Of a stretch of 64,000 nucleotides of DNA, positions 9,953 through 20,632 are shown piece by piece (the first letter of the stretch is position 1; every line of letters begins with the position of its first letter). Origin of the DNA: Pleodorina starrii (lineage: Eukaryota > Chlorophyta > Chlorophyceae > Chlamydomonadales > Volvocaceae); the NCBI GenBank assembly GCA_030267565.1, contig BRXU01000001.1:7074001-7138000 (forward strand), read 5' to 3'. The notes beneath the pieces are model-generated. The model saw nothing but the letters and a program-made list of their open reading frames with translations. It did no database searches and was not told the origin of the DNA. A program made the position numbers and the translations under genes.

Positions 9953-12900
9953 ATGTACACGCCTCCGCTCCGCTCACCGCTGCTGGGTCCTCTGACCCTG
10001 CTGCTAGTCGCACTGCTGCTGGCATCAAGCTCCCCAGCCGCTCTGGCCTCTGACTTCTCCTACTCGTCCCTCTTCGTGGGCCGCCGTCTGCTGCAAGGCC
10101 CCAGCTGCCTGAACTGCGCCAACCTGACCGGCATCCCCGCCACCTCCACCAATGCAAGCGCCGGTCTCTACAACGGCACCGGCGGCTGCATGGCCGTCAG
10201 CTGCTCCTCATTCGACCCCTCCACCGGAACCCGCATCGTCACCATAGACCTGAGCACGTGCAAATCCGGCACCTTCAGCTGGGCCTGCTGCCGTACTACC
10301 CAGTGCACGCTGCTGGGCTGCGGAGCGGGCGGCGTCAACACCACGTCGTACAGCTGCAACACCGTGACGAGCCTGTCGTACTCCATCCCCGCCAACCTGA
10401 CCGTGCTGCCGCTGCAGGTAACTGGATGGTGCGGGGCCGGGCGCATGTGCGTGTGTTTGTTACATGGTTGGGGGTGCACCACACATGTACCGTGAGGGTA
10501 TGGAGGAAGCGCAGAATTGGGAACCACCTGTGCAACAATCATGTATACCGGGTGCATGCCTGTAATGTAACATGATATATGATGGTAATGCTGTTTCTGG
10601 GGGGCATGCATCGGGCTCCGGAGTATAAATGATCGATGCACGTCTACAACACCCTCTTCATAATCACTTCGTAGATCCGCTATTCTCACACCTCACACCA
10701 TGAAATCATTCGCGCCAGCAGCAGAGAGTGTGATGCCCCCTGGTGTATGTCTGTTACCACTGCTTATTACCGCCATCCTCACTTGAAACATGGCCACTCA
10801 TTCCCCCAGATTCACGATGGCCGTCTAGCTGGCAATCTGCCTGGCTCGTCCTGCTCCAACGGAAATGGTTTGGGAGCTGGGCAGTGCTGCAGCGGCTCGG
10901 GGGGTGCTTGCGCCCCCTCGGGCGGTACGGCAGTGTGTGAGGTTAACGTGGACCTGACCGCAATTCAAAGCTGCGTGTCAAGCCCGCCCAGCCCGCCTAG
11001 TCCCGAGCCGCCCAGCCCACCCAGCCCGCCCAGCCCAGAGCCACCAAGCCCGCCAAGCCCGCCCAGCCCCGAGCCGCCCAGCCCACCCAGCCCGCCCAGC
11101 CCCGAGCCACCCAGCCCGCCCAGCCCGCCCAGCCCCGAGCCGCCCAGCCCGCCAAGCCCGCCGAGCCCAGAGCCGCCCAGCCCACCCAGCCCGCCCAGCC
11201 CCGAGCCACCCAGCCCGCCCAGCCCGCCCAGCCCCGAGCCGCCCAGCCCGCCAAACCCGCCCAGCCCCGAGCCGCCCAGCCCGCCCAGCCCGCCCAGCCC
11301 CGAGCCGCCCAGCCCGCCCAGCCCGCCCAGCCCCGAGCCGCCTAGCCCACCCAGCCCGCCCAGTCCCGAGCCGCCAAGCCCACCAAGCCCGCCCAGCCCC
11401 GCGCCACCCAGCCCGCCCAGCCCGCCCAGCCCCGAGCCGCCTAGCCCACCCAGCCCGCCAAGCCCCCAGCCGCCCAGCCCGCCCAGCCCAGCGCCACCGC
11501 CCCCAAAGTGTATCATAATCGACGACACGGCCTGGGGATTGCCCCGGCTGCCTGCAAACCAGACCGCCACCGCTGGCATCAATGTTCCGGCCGTCTATTC
11601 AAATGGCTCTCAGGCCAAAACATCCGGCGGGCAGAATGTGTCCTTCCTCTGGAACCCCATTCAGAGCAGCGGCCAGTAAGTAAATCCATGGTCGCCGCGG
11701 ATAGCAGGCTTGTCGTGCTTTACCTTGACCGCATCTGCTGATTAGTGCGTGTCGGTTGCTAGTATATTCCGTGGATTGTGAGTTCCGCCTTATATCACAG
11801 CATGCTATGCTAGTCCGTCCATGCGCGTGTACAAGCAAGCCTACCTCACGGCGGCCCGCGCTATCCCCGATATATATGCGCGACTGCAGGTGGGGCGGCA
11901 GCTTCAGCGTGGCCCTTCCGCCAACGGGCATCACCTTCGCTACGGCGCCCAACTCGACCTTCATTTGCGCCGGCTGCGCCCAAAATGACGCGTCCAAGGG
12001 TTACGGTTTTGGCGGCCTTGTTATCGCTGTGTGAGTAGCTAGCGATAGCCGTGTCATACATCCTGACTAACGACGGAATATGTCCCCTGCCGCCGCCTGC
12101 TGTCTGCTGTCTGTGCTTTATATCAGGCCACGCACGTGCAGCGAGTTGCATGCAGGCGTTGCCTCCGTTACTCGCACGAACCGTCCTCGAGGCATGCGCG
12201 GGTTTGTTTCCTGTCGTCCGTTTGATAGTCGTCCGTAGACCCTTACGCGCGCCCTCGTCCTGCTGCCGGCTTACTTGCGTGGCTGTGCGTCCCGTAATTT
12301 ACCAGCCTTCTCGCTCTCAAGCAATGAAGAGGCCAACTGTGGTTGCTCAATGCTCAACGGATGCTTGTTCGTGCCCATGGGCACCGGCCTTGCTCATTTG
12401 GATCGATCAACTGTGCTTCCGTCCTTCGTACAGGCCACCTACCTGCGCAAAACGGGGCCTAACCCACTCCGCCCGCCCCGCCCCCATGCCCCCGCCCTCG
12501 TGCATGTATGTGCATGCCTTGTAGAACTCGCTTGAGCAACAATAACGTCACCGTCAGCTGCTTTGGTACCATTTCTCGCGCCAACCTCACCGCCAACCAA
12601 GTACAGATGTATGCCGGATACACAAACTTTCCTTCCGCAGCTCCCGGTATGTACGCAACGAAGGAAGGAAGGGGCATTGCATTTATAGCACTGCTGCGTG
12701 TGTATGCATTGGCAGGGAGCCAAGCTATTGCGCTAGCGCTCGATCCGCTCGATCGGCGGTGTGACCGGTACTGTATTTAAAACTGCCCGCCATGCACGCA
12801 TGCAACAGCAGCAGCATCGATAGCGTTCGTTCGTCCCTGTGCATCATAACATGCATGATTCAATGAATTATTGCCGCGACCTCCGGCCCTATATATGCAG

Positions 12901-13052
12901 GCTCCTGGAGACCCGTCGCGGTGCCTGTGCCTGCTACGCCCTTTTCGGGCCCCGCTGCCTTCTCCGTGCAGCTGCCCCTGCCGCCGCCGGACTCCACATC
13001 CGCCACTGTGTGGATCGCACTGCACCTGTCGGTTTCCGACAAGTTCTGCTGA
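9953..13052 (+). CDS. HRGP array copy 2, secreted Pro-rich glycoprotein with C-terminal domain
   Basis: Exons 9953-10417, 10810-11675, 11890-12030, 12525-12646 and 12901-13052 sum to 1,746 bp (581 residues). Signal peptide with a Leu-rich core, predicted cut near SPAALA-S, then DFSYSSLFVGRRLLQ, a motif common in volvocine secreted proteins. Next comes a domain with about ten Cys and several N-glycosylation sequons (NGT, NTT, NLT). Exon 2 carries a rod of roughly fourteen 11-residue units PPSPPSPPSPE; the 33-bp DNA repeat explains why all frames stay open there. Exons 2-5 encode the C-terminal domain, ending in Cys (DKFC). The ATG at 9,953 was chosen because the hydrophobic core follows directly. 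Role: extracellular matrix or cell-wall rod, inferred from composition. Confidence 0.85.
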
Positions 13053-13710
13053 AAATTCAATAGATGGCTGCGTATGCATGTGATATTCGATAGTTAACCG
13101 CATGTACGTTTGGCAGTCCGCATGCATGACTGCCGGTACGGGAGTACGCACGGCATTGTTCGCCCGTAATGTAGTTGTACCGCTGTGGTAATAATAGAAG
13201 TGATTTTTCCGAATAATGCCGTGGTTTATTCGAGCCATCGAGCCAGCTGGCCTATAGGGGCCGATCGGTTGCACGCGACCGAGCATGCAGCGATCGAGCG
13301 GTGACGTGGGCGATTGTGGTGCAAAAAATCTATTATAGTAAGCTTCGTCATTCGGCCACGCCAACGCCTTATTCCGGGCCTGGAAGTATGAGGTCGGGAG
13401 CACTTGCTTGAAAAGGATACTCTACATACATACAGAATGTGACATGTTATAAATAATGGTCGCACTGCGTGGCTGGTGGTGGCAGGTAGCTATCGTTGGC
13501 CATGTATATTTGTTTGTATGTCGTTTGGCGACCGCCACCAGAGGTAGGGGGGGCAGGAAACAAAATAAATTGCCCCACGCCTGCAATCGAAGGCTCTTTG
13601 CTTAAGGAGTCCAAATAAATATGCTTTCAGAAGTGAATTTGGACCTGGGTATAGAAAATTATTATGGCCTGCCAAAGTTGGATGTACGGCAGGGGTGTGG
13701 GTGGGTGGGT

Positions 13711-13810
13711 AATAATAATAATAATGATACGCCCGGCCGGTAGCCGAGGCGTGGGTTATGGGAGCCGAGCGAGGGGGTGGGGTGACGGGTTTCCCCGGTC
13801 CCAGTCTCCC
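13711..13810 (-). mobile_element. 5'-truncated Dualen-family 3' tail (first copy)
   Basis: Reverse complement of the last ~100 bp of the Dualen element at 27,080-27,182, including its terminal ATT microsatellite (seen here as AAT repeats). Typical product of aborted target-primed reverse transcription. It lies inside the presumed 3' UTR of copy 2; the same insertion is present after copy 3 and absent after copy 1. Confidence 0.75.
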
Positions 13811-13857
13811 GGTATGGGTCTCCGAGACCCTTTCCAGTTTTTTCTATTAGCTCAAAA

Positions 13858-13862
13858 TGTAA
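13858..13862 (+). terminator. Probable poly(A) signal TGTAA of HRGP copy 2
   Basis: Same conserved CAAAATGTAAAACT block as after copies 1 and 3. The 3' UTR would be about 800 nt because of the Dualen tail inserted in it. Confidence 0.5.
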
Positions 13863-14476
13863 AACTTACTTCACAGAGCAAGTCACTGATGTCATCCTAT
13901 CATTTCCGCATATTAGAGGCACTACTATAGCATACTGGGTTTCGTTAGTCGGTACTTGGTGCATGCACATGTCGAGTGACGGCTGTCTTATGCATAGACG
14001 ATAACGACAAATACACGATAATTCACGTTCACGCGGCTGATCCCCGTGCTAAATCAAATCTGGACTAGGAAGATGATTACATATCTATAAGAAGTAAAGC
14101 AGGGACATAAAGCGATCCAACAATTCAACGAACGACGGTCAAATCCCGCCGACCGCACATCGCGGCGCCCTCATCGATCGGCCGCTGCTGGCCTACCTAC
14201 CGGCCGCAGCCCACCGACAGCTGATATTATAGCACTAGGCAGCATGTATGTCGCAATAACAACAAGCCGCACGCGCGTCAACAACAAAAGATAAATGAGC
14301 TGGCGGGCGGTAGCTAGGTAGTCAACAGGCTAGAGAGGCTACGGTAGGGGCGAAGCCCTATCTAGGCGGCCCTAGCTAGCTTACGCAGGATCGGCAATTG
14401 GAACCGCTAGAGAGGCCAATTTACACAAACAAATAAACAATTACTATAACTAGAATACCCGACCGCGGGTGATAAC

Positions 14477-14491
14477 TCCGCAACATATACA
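14477..14491. repeat. Left target-site duplication of Dualen
   Basis: TCCGCAACATATACA, repeated exactly at 27,183-27,197. The uninterrupted spacer after copy 3 at 33,066 reads CCGCAACAGCGGCG, which shows the pre-insertion order. Confidence 0.85.
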
Positions 14492-14775
14492 TATAGGCAG
14501 CAGGGCAGGGTGCTGGTATGTATGGGAGGATGGATCACATAGATAGCTAACACTCCGCTGCCGTTGCAGCACTAGCGCCTCGGACAGCAAGACCATTTGT
14601 CGCGACAAGTAGGGTGCAGCCTCCAGCCTCTCTCCAGTCCTCTTCTGCAACACTACACAACCAATGCGGTGGTCTGAGAGCCAGCCTGCCCCCCGGCGTG
14701 CGGTCGGTCAACCCCCTGTGCAACCGCGTCGATGGCGCGGAACAGGGGACCTGCGCCGCTGCCGGACAGGGAGGA

Positions 14776-17700
14776 ATGGGCAAAAGACCACAACAGCTTG
14801 GTTATCGTGCTTTGGCCAAGCGTCGCCCGATAGGCGCTGCTGCTGTGGACGCGGACGACCCGGCCCTTTCCCATGAGGCCGGGGAGCTCTGTGATCACGA
14901 CAACTCCATCCTTTCATCCCTGCCTTGGACTCCTTCTAAAGCCTGCAATCCATTGCTGCGAGCCAGACTGTCCCCCGGAGGTGGGCCCGTTAACTCGACC
15001 CGACGCAAGAGCATTCGCTCGTGCAACGGAGAGGGTGCGGCGCCAAATCCGGAAGGGAAGCTCTGTGCAACGGGCCTTGGCATTGGGCGACTGATACAAC
15101 GACGCGGTCCTCTCCGGACTCGGCTCATGACTCGGAATAACCACAGACCCATGGCCTCGAGCAAACCCCGCACGACACACCCCTATGATAGAGGAAAACC
15201 ATCTCTACTTTCCTTAGAGGAAAACGACAGCCCCAGTGTTAGCTTGGACGACAGAGCATCGGGACCATGCTGTCCTCCTCCCCAGGCAGACCCTGGCTTT
15301 GCATCCCCAGCCACAGCACCTCAATCAACGCTCAGAAGAGGAACCAATACCAACTCGGCGGCCAGCGTAAGGAAGGGTCGCGGAAAATGCCCACGGATTC
15401 AGCTGGCTCGAAAGATACGAGTGCGCAACAGTATTGGTACCTCGTCCCGTGTTGATTACATGTATGTACAGTGTCCCCTAACAGTAGGCGACCTCAGCCT
15501 GCACAACGAGAAGTGCGTCGACATGTCCGAAGAGCACAACCAAGAAACTGAAGCAAGTGCGCTAGACAACATTACAACAGATAGCAACGATGAAATCACA
15601 CAAACGACCTTTAAAGCCCATGCAGCCAATACCAGAACGCCAGCCCAGAGCAACGCAGAAGGAAAAGCCGTACTACGGGAAAGGGACCCCCAGAACCGTA
15701 ATGGGCAACACCAAGCACGAGTCCCGATGGATGACATGCTGATGGCGGAATTAGCAAGCTGCCAATGCCTAGGCGGACTTCGCTGGCACGGGAGAGATGC
15801 AGGGGACCAGCGAGGCCTAGTAGCCAACCAGGAGGGGGACGGAATCGGAGAGACATCCGAGAATGTGATTGTCAGGATGTTACACGCGCCGTGTGGTAGA
15901 GTGGTCCCCCAGGGCCAGTGGAGCCCACCCCCCGTGGCCCAGCCCATTAGGCGGAAGGACGGAGGACGAAGCGGATGGCAGGTCGCGGTTCATGAAGCTG
16001 TAACCTGTATCCACCATAACCCACCCCCGGCAGTACCCCCTGCGCGCCCCATTAGCACGCCAACACACACACAGCGTGCACAACCAAGCCGCGAGCACAT
16101 CCGTAGTCATACAACTGCATTACGACATCTGACCCGCATGATCGGATCACCCTTGCCCACACACAGGGCCCAGAGGATTCAGGCACCACACACCCAGCAG
16201 ACACGTCTGCACCGCCTGACCGTGCTGTGGCCCCCACCCGCGACCATCCCCCCACCCACCTACCACGAGCCACAAGAAGCACAGTTCTGCCAAATACACG
16301 CCATTAACAACCTCATGGGCCGTCGGGTCCTTGAGCCACTGACCGTACTGCAGTACTGCAATGCCGTACAGCTCCGGCTAAACGAACTAGCCAGACACAG
16401 CCCACGAGAAACTGGCACTGCCAAACTCTGGAGCCATGCGTTTAACCGACATACCGGAAACTTCAGCGTCATGCTGGTGAACCACTACCTACGCCACTGC
16501 GTCAATCTACAGGGCGGAACATGCCCCTACCTCGCATCCGTCTCCTGCGGCTACACCATCCCACCCGGAAGCAGTCGTGAAACCATTCTAGCCGGAATTG
16601 CGGCACACACACCCAACGGCAGTACGGCCCTCTCACTTGGATTCATACTGCAAGGGCCAGCCCACGCCATAGCGGTTAAGCGCGCCGGGGACAACTGGTT
16701 CCGCATTGACTCAGCTGAGGCGGTTGGGCGAAGTCAAACGCCCATGGACAACAGCCAGTGGGCACGGCTAACAGGCCACGTCCATTACCTGGCGTCGGTA
16801 GACATTTTGACCATCAATCAGATGATGCTGGATTTCCGCCACATCCCGGGGCTGGAAGAGTGGCACACAATGGAAGGTCGCACGCAGACCGCTCAGCTAC
16901 CCACAGCCCCCACCATCCTCGATCTCACTGACCCCAGCCCCACACCGATGGCACTGGATGAGTCGGACCACCGGCAAAACGCAGCATGCGCGGCAACCAG
17001 GTACGATGCAGCCGACATCCACCCCACACCGATGGAGATCGACGAGACAGACCTCACGGGAACCGAAGGACGTACGCAAACCCCCCCATCACAACTCGAA
17101 CACCCCCTACCCCCTACCCCTGCGCATGAGGATCTGAACGCCGCCGAGCTAAGCGCTGCCCAGCATGAGAACCCCGGTGATAACCCTGCAACCACAGCCG
17201 CTGAACCAAGTCCCATGGAAATAGATCCTGCGGAACCCGGGACGGGCGCAGCGCAGCCATTGCCGGACGCTCACAACGTCAAGCTCCACCCGCGTGAAAC
17301 GCAGCCAGACCTCCAGGGGGCCCGCCCAGCAGACGCGGGCACCACATCGGCGCGCCGCTCCAACGCGGACGGAGCCGCAAACCGCAACCCCGGGCCACAA
17401 GCAGCGGCACCTGCAAGTAGAAGCAGGAAACGGACCAGAGGTCAGACGGGAACGACGCCAGCAACCCATACCATCACATACCACCTCCGTCGTATGCTGG
17501 GACTCCCCATCCGACCGGGACGGAACCAACGGGCGGACGAAACGCCGGATGCAGCAGAGGCAGCTCGGGGACCCGCACATACCCCTCCCAACCCGGCCCC
17601 CGAGCCAACACACACCACGCACACGCCCGCCGAACCAACCGCCCCACGTACAAAACAGCGCAAGCGCCACGCAGACAACCCCCCCATGCCGCAACCCCGC

Positions 17701-18807
17701 CCCAAACCGAAATCAGGACCCCAGCAACAGCACATGACAAAATACGTGCTACCCAAGAAACCCAGGACGGAGGCCCCTGCCGCACCTGCTGAAACTCCCC
17801 AGAGGACCGTGCCAGTGCCACCCGTCCCCGCGCCAGGAGACCCACGGCCCGGCCACCTCAAGATCCTCACGATGAATACCCGCGGCCTGCAGGGGCACCG
17901 CGAGGGAATAAAACACCTGTTAGACGAACACAAACCAGACGTAATGGTGCTAACGGAAACCAAACTGAGCGCCCATCACCGGCGAGCCATCGCCGGGGTG
18001 AAGCACACCCTGAAACCCTACCAGACATACATGAGTAACCACCCGCACGACAGTAACCCCACTATACGGCAGGCAGGAGTGATGATCGGCGTGGCAGACC
18101 GCTTCAATCGCCAAGGCAGCGCAACGGCAGAACCTGTGCCCCCGGAGCTCAGTGGGTACATAGGACATGTGCGCATCGCCCCCCCGGGCAGTACGACTCT
18201 ACATGTCATAGGGGTATACTGCCCGGCCGACCCCGCCGCCAGGCAGAAAATATACGATTACGGACGGGCGGCCGCGCTGCAAGCCAATGCTAAGGGCGAA
18301 CACCTTGTGATGGCGGGCGACTGGAATGCAACACTCAAACTGAGCGACCGGTCTACGGGCACCTGCAATGCGACAGACCGTGCGCACCGACGCTTCTCAG
18401 AAGAAACAGGCCTAAAACCGGTAGACACGGCGCGACGTGAGTACACATACACACAAACACAGCAGGGACACGATACCCACCACAGCCGCATCGACGATGT
18501 CCTCCTCGCCGCTCAGACCAGCGACGCTGTGGCAATGGAAGGGAAAGCGTACGAACAAGTTTATGAGTGTGGCGGGAACTTCGACCACAAACCGCTCTGC
18601 ACCCTCCTACCCCTAGCAGGCATCAGGCTCCTGCCCGCCCCCGCTGCCCAACCCCCCCCAGACCTTACCCCAAGCTCCTGGAGCCGGATCCAACTACCCG
18701 TACAAAAAGAGAGCAAAACCAAAGCACGCATGGAGATGGAGGCGACGCTCACAGAGGCCGTCACTCACCTGTTAGCCGCACTCAGACCCGCACACGAAAC
18801 CATATCG
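14776..18807 (+). CDS. Dualen polyprotein, N-terminal part: Josephin-like protease and APE endonuclease
   Basis: The frame is open from a TAG at 14,609; the first ATG is 14,776. About 480 residues without recognisable domain precede a Josephin-like domain starting YHEPQEAQFCQIHAINN (16,261). Candidate triad: Cys codon 16,288, His codon 16,663 (GPAHAIAV), Asp codon 16,708 (WFRIDS). The His-Asp spacing of 15 equals the His-Asn spacing of ataxin-3. Josephins are deubiquitinases; in the element the domain may mature the polyprotein or counter host ubiquitin. A Pro-rich linker with three PM-E/A-I/L-D motifs follows. The APE domain begins near 17,857 with MNTRG, LTETKL, GDWNA, SRIDD and NFDHKPL, all catalytic residues present. 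The nested insertion brings a stop at 18,814; this half has no terminator of its own. Confidence 0.88.
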
Positions 18808-19109
18808 TTTTCATGAGAAATCATCGTTCGTTACACACAAAGGGTACCTGCAAGCAATGAAAGCCGACTTTATTCGGTAGGTAGGCCGGGTGAGGGCCGG
18901 CTACCGCGAAAGCTATCGCTAAGGCCTTAATGCCCACAGCCTCGCAGCAACCACCCTATGTAGCTACAAAACCCGAAAATCACTCCTCCACGCCTTCGCG
19001 GACACCTTAACTGGCACCATGTGCCGTACCAACGCCCTTATGAGGGCACAACTCCTCTGAGTTCACAGAAAACCTTGGTTTTCTAGCGTTGCACTCAGAA
19101 AACCTTCAG
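18808..19109 (-). repeat. Complete 302-bp terminal repeat (A2+B2)
   Basis: Same length and nearly the same sequence as the solo copy at 38,453-38,754. On the minus strand it carries AATAAA and then TGTGTGTAACG, a plausible TGTAA poly(A) signal close to its end. Confidence 0.8.
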
Positions 19110-19213
19110 TTTTCATGAGAAATCATCGTTCGTTACACACAAAGGGTACCTGCAAGCAATGAAAGCCGACTTTATTCGGTAGGTAGGCCGGGTGAGGGCC
19201 GGCTACCGCGAAA
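19110..19213 (-). repeat. Partial terminal repeat B1 (104 bp)
   Basis: Repeats the first 104 bp (plus-strand order) of the 302-bp repeat, then breaks off after GGCTACCGCGAAA into the internal region. Confidence 0.8.
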
Positions 19214-19285
19214 CTTAAATAATCGAGGGAGGCGGGTAAAGCCAACCAACCCCCTGTCGCAGACAGGCCGACGTTCGTACCCCAC

Positions 19286-19609
19286 GCCCTTAAGAGGGCC
19301 ACGGCCGCAAGCTAGGGCTTGCGCCGACCATGCACACCGAGGCTTGTGCCCCACCGCCCTTAAGAGGGCTACGGCCGCAAGCTAGGGCTTGCGCCGACCA
19401 CGCACACCGAGGCTTGCGCCCCACCGCCCTTAAGAGGGCTACGGCCGCAAGCTAGGGCTTGCACCGACCACGCACACCGAGGCTTGCACCCCACCGCCCT
19501 TAAGAGGGCCACGGCCGCAAGCTAGGGCTTGCACCGACCACGCACACCGAGGCTTGCACCCCACCGCCCTTAAGAGGGCCACGGCCGCAAGCTAGGGCTT
19601 GCGCCGACC
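19286..19609. repeat. 70-bp tandem repeat, about 4.6 units
   Basis: Units start at 19,286, 19,356, 19,426, 19,496 and 19,566 with few differences. Each unit contains two palindromes, CCCTTAAGAGGG and GCAAGC-TAGG-GCTTGC, so transcripts could fold into repeated hairpins. It lies just downstream of the gag-like ORF. TOC1 is also reported to carry internal tandem repeats, which supports the assignment. Confidence 0.85.
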
Positions 19610-19627
19610 CAAGCCCAATGATGTCCG

Positions 19628-20398
19628 CTACTTCGGCGGGTTCGGGCACTCCTTGGCCCAGTGGCCCATGGCGTTGCACTTGTAACACGGCCCCTTGGGA
19701 GCCTTCGGCGCCGACGGCCCCGCCGCGGCCGCCACCTGCGCCGGTTGCGCCTTCCCGGGGGGCTTAGCAACCTTCCGGCTCTCAGCTGCGGCCTTGATGG
19801 CCTTCTTCAGCGCCTTCTGCTCTTCCTCCGTGGCCGCGTAGGGCGTTCCCCGCATCTGGCCCACGACATCCCACCCGTGGTGGTGCGCGATGACCAGCTC
19901 TTTTGCCTGCTGCTCGAAGACTTCTTGCGTCTTGCGAACCGCCTCCTCCATCGCCTCCGCGCGCTCTGCCCGGTTAGCCGCGGGAGCATCAACGACCGCG
20001 CGCCACTTGAGCTGCACGTCTGCGAACACGTCGTGTAAGTGAACCAGACGCTGCCGCTGTCCGATGAGCGACTTGTTCCCTTTGCCCTCTAAGGCGCCGA
20101 AGTCGCAGTCGTAGTCCGGCAGGACCATGCGTTGCCTCTTTGGGGCCGGCTCCACTGTCTCCCGCTGTTCAAGCAGCATTCGCTGTGTCAATAACTGGAG
20201 GAGCTGCTGGTGCTCGCGCACCGCATCCATGTACTGCGCGTAAGCCTCGCGTAGCTGCCCGGTCAAAATTTTTCCCGGATCCGTCACAAGTTGCACCTTT
20301 GCAGCTTTGACATTTTTGTGTTACAAAAGAGCGTTAAGACGCTTCGATGCTTCCTCTACGAGAGAGCCCAGCTGGTCGGACGCAAGGTCAATGGACAT
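19628..20398 (-). pseudogene. Gag-like protein with CCHC zinc knuckle, one in-frame stop
   Basis: From the ATG at 20,398 the frame runs 25 codons (MSIDLASDQLG...) to a TAA at 20,321-20,323, then continues in the same frame to the stop at 19,628. The full frame has 257 codons. The middle is rich in charged helices; the end is Ala/Pro/Lys-rich followed by CYKCNAMGHWAKEC, a retroviral-type C-x2-C-x4-H-x4-C knuckle that would bind nucleic acid. Readthrough or a sequencing error at the TAA cannot be excluded. No reverse transcriptase neighbours it. Confidence 0.7.
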
Positions 20399-20411
20399 TG
20401 TTAAAATTAAT

Positions 20412-20632
20412 GGTGAGGGCCGGCTACCGCGAAAGCTATCGCTAAGGCCTTAATGCCCACAGCCTCGCAGCAACCACCCTATGTAGCTACAAAACCCGAA
20501 AATCACTCCTCCACGCCTTCGCGGACACCTTAACTGGCACCATGTGCCGTACCAACGCCCTTATGAGGGCACAACTCCTCTGAGTTCACAGAAAACCTTG
20601 GTTTTCTAGCGTTGCACTCAGAAAACCTTCAG
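20412..20632 (-). repeat. Partial terminal repeat A1 (221 bp)
   Basis: Matches the last 221 bp (plus-strand order) of the 302-bp repeat. Together with B1 it covers the whole repeat with a 23-bp overlap (104+221-23=302). Confidence 0.8.

Larger units (their letters stand above)
13053..14476. other. 3' flank and spacer after HRGP copy 2
   Basis: No gene seen. Aligns with the spacer after copy 3 (31.63-33.06 kb) almost throughout. It holds a Dualen tail fragment, the TGTAA signal, and the target site into which the large Dualen element inserted. Confidence 0.6.
18808..20632 (-). mobile_element. TOC1/Ngaro-like element with split direct repeats, gag only
   Basis: Read on the minus strand the order is A1 (20,632-20,412), gag-like ORF, 70-bp tandem repeats, B1 (19,213-19,110), then A2+B2 (19,109-18,808). 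This split-direct-repeat layout is known for tyrosine-recombinase retroelements (Ngaro, PAT) and for TOC1 of Chlamydomonas. No reverse transcriptase or recombinase is present, so it is non-autonomous. There is no target duplication: the border is a single shared G, and removing 18,808-20,632 rejoins the Dualen frame exactly, as expected for recombinase-mediated insertion. Confidence 0.75.

Noticed and set aside
18808..19109. Hammerhead ribozyme in the 302-bp repeat, as in Penelope-like elements or retrozymes
   Set aside because: Looked for the CTGANGA and GAAA core on both strands; not present. The split-repeat layout fits tyrosine-recombinase elements better.
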